A stretch of 64,000 nucleotides of DNA from Mixophyes australis. Lineage: Eukaryota; Chordata; Amphibia; Anura; Limnodynastidae. The translations under genes were made by a program, and so were the position numbers. Under the pieces are notes generated by a model, which did no database searches, was not told where the DNA came from, and was given only the letters and a program-made list of their open reading frames with translations. Location: assembly GCA_036250195.1 (NCBI GenBank), contig JAVHZZ010000008.1, forward strand, positions 2,715,434 through 2,779,433, written 5' to 3'. Position 1 is the first letter of the stretch. Each line of letters begins with the position of its first letter. Below are positions 54,801 through 64,000 of this stretch, in pieces.

Positions 54801-57800
54801 CTTGTCCTCGTCTCGCACGAACTGACGGCCAATGATGCAGGAGGCGAAGAACGAATACACAGCGATTGTCACAACCTGGGGGGGACAACACTGATGTTTA
54901 ATATACCAATGGCAGACATCATTACCTCCAAACTACAACTCCCATCAGGCTGACCAGCTGAGCCTAATGGGAGAGGTAGGTAATCGATCTCCCCAGTTTC
55001 GTGTTTCCTCCCTCAGTCCACAGACAAACTGGGGATGTGTGTTTGTGTGACCGATGTGTCTGATTATAATTTGATTGTACAGAGATGTGGATCAAGCTGC
55101 GCTGAATATTCTGTATGGTAAATACTGCCTTGTACCACTGAGATCTTTACTGAGGCAGCTGGAATTATGGCAGAGCAACCAGGTCCTCTGTGCACAGTAC
55201 CATATCCTCCTGTGTTACGACTTCTCTGTGTGATATGGAGACGCAACCTACCTGTGTGTACACCAGTGGGACACTGATCCAGTCGTAGTGGAAGAGCAGA
55301 CTGCACTTGGCACGATAGTTATTCAGCTCCTATAAGGGGAACAGGTTTATAAAGAGTCTTTATGAAGAACAAAGATGTCACATATCTCAGTATCTGAGTC
55401 TTCTGTATCTCTGATAATAAATGTATTTATTTGTAAGATTGTCACTGGTGTAAGAGGAAAACTATCCTTCAGGAATGAGAGTTTTATAGTGATATATATG
55501 GGGCAGTTAGTAGGTTTGTGGGATAGAACATGGGGCAGTTAGTAAGTATGCGGGGTAGTACACGGGGCAGTTAGTAGGTATGTGGGGTAGTACACGGGGC
55601 AGTTAGTAGGTATGTGGGGTAGTACACGGGGCAGTTAGTAGGTATGTGGGGTAGAACACAGGGCAGTTAGTAAGTATGTGGGGTAGTACACGGGGCAGTT
55701 AGTAGGTATGTGGGGTAGAACACGGGGCAGTTAGTAGGTATGTGAGGTAGTACACGGGGCAATTAGTAGGTATGTGGGGTAGTACACGGGGCAGTTACTA
55801 GGTATGTGGGGTAGTACACGGGGCAGTTAGTAGGTATGTGGGGTAGTACACGGGGCAGTTAGCCGGTATGTGAAGAGTAATCACAGTAATGAGGTGCTTG
55901 GTGGCGATGTCGTCCCTCACTCTCCCGTCCCTCCGAGCCTGAGCCACCAGGTTAGTGAACCACACGCAGGGGATCCAGTACTTGTTGAAGTCTGAGGCCA
56001 AACTCTCAAATTTCTTCAGCTCCTCGCGGCTCATGATACCTGGAATATATCAGACGTCAGTGTTACCTCCTTCACCTCATCATTCAGGGGATGTGCCACT
56101 ATATAGGGGCACTGCCCAGTATATCATATAGGGGCACTGCATAGTATATTATATAGGGGCACAGTCAGAGGAGAGAGCGGGGGATGTCTATAATAGGACA
56201 TTTGCCTTTGGATGCAGAACTTGGAAAATAAATATAAATATGAGATTTTGTTGTATAATTGATGTTGATAGATCTCTTGTTGAATAAAGGTACATTTTCC
56301 CTCCTATCTTATAGTGCACTAGTAGAAGGTATAGTGTAGGGTATCTCGGTACCCCTCACCCTGCTGGGTGAATTACTGCAGCATGAATGCAGGGATATGA
56401 TAACAGTGATTATTCTCTGCAGGATAATTAACTGAGGTGACAAATAGAATATACAGCATGGAATAAAAGTGACACAGATACTGCACCTTACACCAGAGGT
56501 CACTTTCCCACAGCTTCCTCTTTTATAATGACTTACACTGATGACGAGTGGCACCAAGAGGGGGCTGTAATGGGGAGGGGGGGGGCAGCTCTGTCTGGGC
56601 ACTGGAGCAGGAGGGGGATGGGCCGGGTCACCTGCACCCATAATGTCCAATCCCTAAATTCTTATGCGGGAACAGCCGGGCACCAGAGAGTGATGCTGGT
56701 ATCTCCAAGAGTGGGGTCTGTGGGACGAGGGGGGTCTGTGAGCACCTGCATGGAGCAGTGAGGCTGGTACTCCCAGCCATGGGGATGGCAGGGGGGGGAG
56801 ATTGTGGACAGAGTTTCCTCCCCCAGTTGTGACCTATTCTTGTTATTTAATTTTATGCATCTGGATCGTGTGTTGTGATAATTTGTATTTGAAGCTGCTC
56901 TGTGTTATGTGTCTATCAGTTAGATAACATCATACAGGTGCCTACATCAACTCTAAGCAAAATTTTGGAGACAGAAGACACTGAAGAAGCCACACATGTC
57001 TGCAAAACGCGTCTGTACAAATCCTTCACTCCAAACAGTTTGATATTTTATTTATTTTACATCTATTTGACATTGGACTTGATATTGATCTACTCTATCC
57101 CATTAGTGTTGTCTCTCTACTCTCTCAGCTATTATCTCATCTACTACAAGTGTTTCCATCCTTGTGTTCATTTGCTATTTATTAATTCTTTTTAAATTGC
57201 TTACTATTTTTTTTATTTTGCTAACTTATCCCCCCGCTCCAACTCTGTAATATCCAGTTCTCGTGTATTACATCTGTCTGTCACATCTCCTGCACACGCT
57301 ATAATATCCCATCCTATCTACCCTGCACATCCCCCCACATATACACCCCTATACTACCGCACACTTACCTCCTCCCACCCACCAATATCCTCCTAACCTT
57401 TCACTCATGAACAACATATTTTGTAACAAAGTTCTCACATGTTTATGTTACTAATCTTATCTCTTCTGGCCTTCATGACTGACAGTTACAATAGTAGTAA
57501 AACAATAATTTTGGTTCAGAGGCCATAAATCGAGATGGGGGGGGGGGGGAGCAGGTAGAGGGTGCAGTCCTGACGTAAAAAAACAGGAGCTGTGGAGAGA
57601 CTGGACCAAAAAGGGAGAACAGCAGGTGGAGAGTGTGTCTGGTAGGGGACGGGAGCAAGATAAGACTGTTTTTTGAGAGGGTACAAGGGCTGGTATTGGT
57701 TATGGTCTTGGGGAATGGAACAAAATAGGCAGAGAGTATGGTCCTGAGATTGGACTTGATCAGGTGAAGAGTGTGGTCTAGAAAGGAGATTAGATCAGGT

Positions 57801-60800
57801 GGAGAGTGTGGTCCAATTAGGAGATTAGATCAGGTGGAGAGTGTGGTCCAGAAAGGAGATTAGATTGGGTGCAGAGTGTGGTCCAGAAAGGAGATTAGAT
57901 CAGGTGGAGAGTGTGGTCCAATGAGGAGATTAGATCAGGTGGAGAGTGTGGTCCAATTAGGAGATTAGATCAGGTGCAGAGTGTGGTCCAGAAAGGAGAT
58001 TAGATTGGGTGCAGAGTGTGGTCCAGAGAAGAGATTACATCAGGTGGAAAGTGTGGTCCAGAAAGGAGCATAGATCAGGTGGAGAGTGTGGTCCAATTAG
58101 GAGATTAGATCAGGTGCAGAGTGTGGTCCAGAAAGGAGATTAGATCAGGTGGAGAGTGTGGTCCAATGAGGAGATTAGATAAGGTGGAGAGTGTGGTCCA
58201 ATTAGGAGATTAGATCAGGTGCAGAGTGTGGTCCAGAAAGGAGATTAGATCAGGTGCAGAGTGTGGTCCAATTAGGAGATTAGATCAGGTGGAGAGTGTG
58301 GTCCAGAAAGGAGATTAGATCAGGTGGAGAGTGTGGTGCAGAAAGGAGATTAGATCAGGTGGAGAGTGTGGTCCAGAAAGGAGATTAGATCAGGTGCAGA
58401 GTGTGGTCCAATTAGGAGATTAGATTGGGTGCAGAGTGTGGTCCAGAAAGGAGATTAGATCAGGTGGAGAGTGTGGTGCAGAAAGGAGATTAGATCAGGT
58501 GGAGAGTGTGGTCCAGAGAAGAGATTATATCAGGTGCAGAGTGTGGTCCAATTAGGAGATTAGATCAGGTGCAGAGTGTGGTCCAGAAAGGAGATTAGAT
58601 CAGGTGCAGAGTGTGGTCCAATTAGGAGATTAGATCAGGTGGAGAGTGTGGTCCAGAAAGGAGATTAGATCAGGTGGAGAGTGTGGTGCAGAAAGGAGAT
58701 TAGATCAGGTGGAGAGTGTGGTCCAGAAAGGAGATTAGATCAGGTGCAGAGTGTGGTCCAATTAGGAGATTAGATTGGGTGCAGAGTGTGGTCCAGAAAG
58801 GAGATTAGATCAGGTGGAGAGTGTGGTGCAGAAAGGAGATTAGATCAGGTGGAGAGTGTGGTCCAGAAAGGAGATTAGATCAGGTGGAGAGTGTGGTGCA
58901 GAAAGGAGATTAGATCAGGTGGAGAGTGTGGTCCAGAGAAGAGATTATATCAGGTGGAGAGTGTGGTCCAGAAAGGTGCATAGATCAGGTGGAGAGTGTG
59001 GTCCAATTAGGAGATTAGATCAGGTGCTGAGTGTGGTCCAATGAGGAGATTAGATCAGGTGGAGAGTGTGGTCCAATGAGGAGATTAGATCAGGTGGAGA
59101 GTGTGGTCCAATAAGGAGATTAAATCAGGTGCATAGTGTGGTCCAGAGAGGTGATTAGATCAGGTGGAGAGTGTAGTCCAATGAGGAGATTAGATCAGGT
59201 GCAGAGTGTGGTCTAGAGAGGAGATTAGATCAGGTGGAGAGTGTGGTCCAGAAAGGAGATAGGATCAGGTGGAGAGTGTGGTGCAGAAAGGAGATTAGAT
59301 CAGGTAGAGAGTGTGGTCCAATGAGGAGATTAGATCAGGTGGAGAGTGTGGTCCAGAAAGGAGATTAGATCAGGTGGAGAGTGTGGTCCAATGAGGAGAT
59401 TAGATCAGGTGGAGAGTGTGGTCCAGAAAAGAGATTAGATCAGGTGGAGAGTGTGGTCCAGAAAGGAGATTAGATTGGGTGGAGAGTGTGGTCCAGAGAG
59501 GAGATTAGATCAGGTGGAGAGTGTGGTCCAATGAGGAGATTAGATCAGGTGGAGAGTGTGGTCCAGAAAGGAGATTAGATCAGGTGGAGAGTGTGGTCCA
59601 GAAAGGAGATTAGATCAGGTGGAGAGTGTGACCCAGAAAGGAGATTAGATTGGGTGGAGAGTGTGGTCCAGAAAGAAGATTAGATTGGGTGGAGAGTGTA
59701 ATCCAGAAAGGAGATTAGAGCAGGTGGAGAGTGTGGTCCAGTGAGGAGATTAGATCAGGTGCAGAGTGTGGTCCAATGAGAAGATTGGATCAGGTGCAGA
59801 GTGTGGTCCAATGAGAAGATTGGATCAGGTGCAGAGTGTGGACCAGTGAGGAGACTAGATCAGGTGGAGAGTGTGGTCCAGAGAGGAGAGTGGATCAGGT
59901 GCAGAATGTGGTCCAGAGAGGAGAGTGGATCAGGTGGAGAGTGTGGTCCAGAGAGGAGAGTGGATCAGGTGCAGAGTGTGGTCCAGAGAGGAGAGTGGAT
60001 CAGGTGGAGAGTTTGTCTTATAAGGGACGGGAGCAATACAAGTCTGTTTTGCTGAGAAGGTACAAGGTAGAGGTGGAGATTGTAGTTTTGTAAAGAAGTG
60101 TTAGATGTACAATCCCCGGAGTTCTCCTGCTATCTCTCCTCTTCCAGTCTCTCTTATTTCTGTACTAAGCGGACATCTTTAAGGAATCTATATGACAACT
60201 CAGTTGAAGAACATTTTCCCTGGATTTATTCTCCCCACCTGCTTCCACTATATGCTCCATCGTTGGGAACCTCTTGAGCACACGGGTGCTGACGGACCTC
60301 AGGATGAGCACTGATGACAGATTGGCGTATCGGATCAGGGTACGTCTGAGTAAGCGTCCTCTCTCGTCTACTCCGTGGACATTGCTGGACACCACACACA
60401 TCAGCTGGTCTGGCAGGGGGATGCTGGTGTACTGAGCCCACCAACGGTTGACAATGAGGGTGACGTAGAATCCCAGCACGAAGGAGATGGGGATCAGGTC
60501 CTTGTATCGGTTGCAGTATCTGGCGACCTTCTCAAACAGTAGTTTCTGTTCTTCGTAGAGGACATATCTGGAATATTACCTCATTAATCAGCCTCACAAA
60601 TAGCAAAATAATAACATAATTACAAGCAGTTCTCACCCGTCACTTACCCTGAGTTGTCATAAACAGCTACAAATAACTCTAACAGCTATATTGTGTTTGT
60701 TAATGTTTAAGTGACTTAACTTCTGCAGTGAAATTAAAGGAAGGAAACAAGTGAACCCGCCTCCCATGGCCATGTGCGGACCCTAACCCCCTCCCATGGC

Positions 60801-63358
60801 CATGTGCAGACCCTAACCCCCTCCCATGGCCATGTGCGGACCCTAACCCCCTCCCATGGCCATGTGCAGACCCTAACCCCCTCCCATGGCCATGTGCAGA
60901 CCCTAACCCCCTCCCATGGCCATGTGCAGACCCTAACCCCCTCCCATGGCCATGTGCAGACCCTAACCCCCTCCCATGGCCATGTGCGGACCCTAACCCC
61001 CTCCCATGGCCATGTGCAGACCCTAACCCTCTCCCATGGCCATGTGCGGACCCTAACCCCCTCCCATGACCATGTGCGGACCCTAACCCCCTCCCATGGC
61101 CATATGCGGACTCTAACCCCCTCCCATGACCATGTGCAGACCCTAACCCCCTCCCATGACCATGTGCAGACCCTAACCCCCTCCCATGGCCATGTGCAGA
61201 CCCTAACCCCCTCCCATGGCCATGTGCAGACCCTAACCCCCTCCCATGGCCATGTGCAGACCCTAACCCCCTCCCATGGCCATGTGCAAACCCTAACCCC
61301 CTCCCATGGCCATGTGCAGACCCTAACCCCCTCCCATGGCCATGTGCAGACCCTAACCCCCTCCCATGGCCATGTGCGGACCCTAACCCCCTCCCATGGC
61401 CATGTGCAGACCCTAACCCCCTCCCATGGCCATATGCGGACCCTAACCCCCTCCCATGGCCATGTGTGGACCCTAACCCCTTCCCATGGCCATGTGCGGA
61501 CCCTAACCCCTTCCCATGGCCATGTGCGGACCCTAACCCCCTCCCATGGCCATGTGTGGACCCTAACCCCCTCCCATGGCCATATGCGGACTCTAACCAA
61601 CTCCCATGGCCATGTGCGGACCCTAACCCCTTCCCATGGCCATGTGCGGACCCTAACCCCCTCCCATGGCCATGTGCAGACCCTAACCCCTTCCCATGGC
61701 CATGTGCGGACCCTAACCCCCTCCCATGGCCATATGCGGACTCTAACCAACTCCCATGGCCATGTGCGGACCCTAACCCCTTCCCATGGCCATGTGCGGA
61801 CCCTAACCCCCTCCCATGGCCATGTGCGGACCCTAACCCCCTCCCATGGCCATGTGCAGACCCTAACCCCTTCCCATGGCCATGTGCGGACCCTAACCCC
61901 CTCCCATGGCCATATGCGGACTCTAACCAACTCCCATGGCCATGTGCGGACCCTAACCCCTTCCCATGGCCATGTGCGGACCCTAACCCCCTCCCATGGC
62001 CATGTGCGGACCCTAACCCCTTCCCATGGCCATGTGCGGACCCTAACCCCCTCCCATGGCCATGTGCAGACCCTAACCCCCTCCACCACTTCTCTATAGC
62101 TCTCAATGGTCCTAAACCCCCACAAATCCCATCTGTACAAAATTAAATGCATGGAAATATGTAAAACATGTAATTAATACATGATAAATGTGCAATGTTG
62201 TTTCATGCTGGATGAGTTTGGATGTTACCATTTACACACTTGTAGAACAGCCGTGGGAACGGGCGCAGGAAGTAACTGCTTTTATAGTCTAATATCAAAC
62301 TGTAATTTAAGTCAGATAACTTCTTACTTGTGTTGTGTTGGCAGCTTCTTCCTCAAAATGTTCTCGGTATTCACCACTGACCAACTGCACAGTACAACCC
62401 TTCTTGTGGACAGCTACATAGTATCACTTTTCATGTGTGTAATGAATGTAATTCTCAGTATCTCTTCCTATTCCATACCTCTAGACAATTCCACAGTACC
62501 ATGTCTCATGCTGTGTATAAAGCTGTGTATTCCCAGTATCTGTTATTACTCCGTATATATGTCCATTGTCCAACAATATGAGGCAAATCTCAGTATCTGC
62601 TATTAAGCTGTATGTACAGGCAACTGTACAGGATGTAAACTGGGTATAATTCTCAGTATCTGTTCCTAGTTCGTATGTTGGTGCACAGTACTTCTCTAGT
62701 TCTGTTATTATTCCTTGTGATTGGAAGCCTGCACAGTACAACTTGCCTTGGTCTGCATAATTTATGAGTTCTTATTGTTTATTTACCAGACACTGTACAG
62801 TATTACTATATAAATATCCTATATGCTGTTTATAATGTACGTATTACCACTGACTGAAATAAGTGCATCCAATACTGCAGAATCATATTCTCATCATGTC
62901 CACAGGTCAGGTCATGTTGGGGATTGTAGTCTCCTATATCTGCTCAGCAGCTGTTTCTGGAAACTGTATTTTAATTTGTTCCTCTATGAGTAAAATTCAG
63001 TTTTTAAATTTTCAGTTTTAAATATAAAAGTTACGCAGCAGATATTAATGTCCGTACATTTAATTATACCCAGTGAATAGCAGCTGTTTGACTAGACGTC
63101 TATTAGGCAGAATCTCACAACGCTAGACAGATAAATCTCCTTATGATCTTTAAAGACAGGGATGAGGATTATGTGTGAAATGAATTAGACATGGTGGAAA
63201 TCTCACCTGTATATAACACTCAGCAAAGCGTAAAAGGAGATGAAGACCAGGAATTCCTTGTACAGTAATTTGTAGATACTTCCCTTCCAGCGGAACAGCA
63301 GCTTGGAGAAGCCCCCAAACCTGGCATTGGCCACTTTCAGGGTATAGGAAATAGTCAT
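51895..63358 (-). CDS. BEST4: BEST4, bestrophin-family calcium-activated chloride channel
   Basis: Coding exons in transcript order are 63207-63358, 60239-60567, 55885-56039, 55252-55329, 54729-54875, 54283-54363, 52661-52815 and 51895-52330. They total 1533 nt, or 510 residues, against 473 in human, with all phases consistent. Bestrophins form pentameric plasma-membrane anion channels gated by calcium. Visible features are the N terminus '[20 protein letters not shown]', the neck '[20 protein letters not shown]' with the I, F and F neck residues of BEST1, '[15 protein letters not shown]', and the calcium clasp '[10 protein letters not shown]'. BEST4 over its paralogues is chosen from the N-terminal wording and the RPS8 neighbour. 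The long acidic tail ends in RDETEE. An acceptor just upstream (exon edge at about 63366) implies a further non-coding 5' exon to the right. Confidence 0.95.
53306..53636 (+). mobile_element. V-SINE-like SINE, full length (BEST4 intron)
   Basis: The best-preserved copy. Head 'GCAGCATGGTGGCTCAGTGG', B box 'AGTTCGATTCCCGA', middle 'TGCGTGGGTTTCCTCCGGGT', tail 'GGCGCTGTATAAATTGATGA' and (GAT)n. Confidence 0.92.
55497..55870 (+). repeat. 32-bp minisatellite, about 12 copies (BEST4 intron 3)
   Basis: The unit is 'GTATGTGGGGTAGTACACGG' plus GGCAGTTAGTAG, with an exact 32-bp spacing. The last, diverged copy ends about 14 bp from the splice donor of BEST4 exon 3 (exon edge 55885). Confidence 0.93.
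57732..60012 (+). repeat. 35-bp minisatellite, about 65 copies (BEST4 intron 2)
   Basis: The unit is 'GAGATTAGATCAGGTGGAGA' plus GTGTGGTCCAGAAAG, with 35-bp spacing (for example 57841 and 57876). Variants alternate between CCAGAAAG, CCAATTAG and CCAATGAG, and between GGTGGAG and GGTGCAG. It ends about 225 bp from BEST4 exon 2. Confidence 0.95.
60761..62084 (+). repeat. 30-bp minisatellite, 44 copies, with telomere-like CCCTAACCCC (BEST4 intron 1)
   Basis: The unit is 'CTCCCATGGCCATGTGCGGA' plus CCCTAACCCC, in perfect 30-bp register. Main variants are TGCGGA/TGCAGA, CCTC/CTTC and a marked variant 'CATATGCGGACTCTAACCAA'. Because 30 is divisible by 3, several frames stay open for more than 400 codons on both strands. 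These are not genes. Confidence 0.96.
62110..63200. other. Left-hand remainder of BEST4 intron 1
   Basis: It contains several loosely similar blocks built on 'TTCTCAGTATCT' and 'GCACAGTAC' (about 62330-62750) that look like a very degenerate tandem repeat. Nothing else was recognised. Confidence 0.4.
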
Positions 63359-63366
63359 CCTGACAC

Positions 63367-64000
63367 CTGCTAGGAAACAAGACAATCAACACTTTAAAAT
63401 CTCCTGCATGCGATCCACATTGTCTAAATAATGATGTATTTGTCTGACTGACTGACTGACCTCAGAAAGGAACTGTACATGAATTATATTTGAAGCAGCC
63501 ATTTTTCTTTTTACACTGCTAGAATGTTGTTGAATCTGTCTCCTCTCTCTTACTCGAGTATAATGCCATTGGCAACAGGGAGGGGCTTCCAGGAGAGGGA
63601 GGAGTCAGATAAGAAGATTTTAATGTATGTATGAATTTTATGTTTAATTTATCCCATACTTCCTGATTGTTTTTCCCTTATTACCTTATTAATTACCTTG
63701 CTTAATTATTTTACTAATTCTCTTCCTTTTATTATTTTACTAAGCATATAGTCACATTACTAGAATTATTTTGCATTCCCCAGAAATTGTACATATTTAT
63801 AAGCAGGTAATTAATACATTTTAATGCTTTCATATACATGATATAATTTAATCTTTAATGAATGATCATAGAGGAAATTACTAATAACATCAAACAATTG
63901 TCTTGGGCACAAGTTTTTTACTCCTCTGTAATTGACTCTAATGTATATCATTTTATTAGATCTCATTGTTTGTTGGACAATCTCAGTATATTGGACAATA
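63367..64000. other. Sequence upstream of the first BEST4 coding exon
   Basis: AT-rich, with a (CTGA)n run at about 63445-63461. It is probably intron between a non-coding first exon and the first coding exon. No promoter motif was recognised. Confidence 0.4.

Noticed and set aside
57732..60012. CRISPR-like array
   Set aside because: The units are contiguous tandem repeats with no unique spacers, in a eukaryotic intron.
60700..62152. Open frames of 441-472 codons on both strands ([14 protein letters not shown] repeats)
   Set aside because: They exist only because a 30-bp repeat has a period divisible by three and lacks stops. They lie inside BEST4 intron 1 and show no start context, splice logic or non-repeat domain.

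Overview
The window is vertebrate nuclear DNA, most likely from a frog (anuran) other than Xenopus. The split, spliceable kinesin gene encodes a 725-residue protein that reads closer to Xenopus MCAK than to mammalian KIF2C. The gene order ARMH1 - KIF2C - RPS8 - BEST4 matches the conserved vertebrate neighbourhood found on human 1p34. The intergenic DNA is full of palindromic MITEs, L2/CR1-type LINE ends and tRNA-headed SINEs typical of amphibians. No bacterial-type features, CRISPR arrays, rRNA genes or functional tRNA genes were seen. All identifications come from reading the sequence and from memory of the families; no database search was run.

Layout. (1) 167-6320: 3' half of ARMH1 (+ strand), six exons. 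(2) 6.3-8.6 kb: repeat-rich spacer. (3) 8848-24937: complete KIF2C (+), 21 coding exons whose phases all agree, with a 44-bp minisatellite in intron 8. (4) 25-29 kb: a 5'-truncated LINE, an unrecognised stretch, and MITEs. (5) 29.03-29.86 kb: a 30-bp minisatellite ending about 90 bp before the RPS8 start site. (6) 29954-34340: complete RPS8 (+), six exons and a 5'TOP start; introns 2, 3 and 4 carry box C/D snoRNAs. (7) 34.4-41.4 kb: nested transposons, including a 1.8-kb Harbinger-like element that splits a SINE. (8) 41444-44866: a five-exon, apparently non-coding 5'TOP gene whose introns 2, 3 and 4 each carry a SNORD38-type snoRNA. (9) 45-51.8 kb: repeats. (10) 51895-63366: BEST4 (- strand), eight coding exons, with three minisatellites in its introns.

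The most interesting system is the RPS8 / snoRNA-host pair. Both genes have the palindrome TCTCGCGAGA about 50 bp before a 5'TOP start, both carry SNORD38-type snoRNAs, and both are followed by the same roughly 115-bp downstream sequence. This suggests that the non-coding gene is a decayed local duplicate of RPS8 kept for its snoRNAs. The SNORD38 copy still inside RPS8 has a mismatch in its guide, whereas the three copies in the non-coding gene keep the perfect 28S-complementary guide. The second theme is eight minisatellite arrays with 30-44 bp units in 64 kb, several placed against promoters or splice sites.
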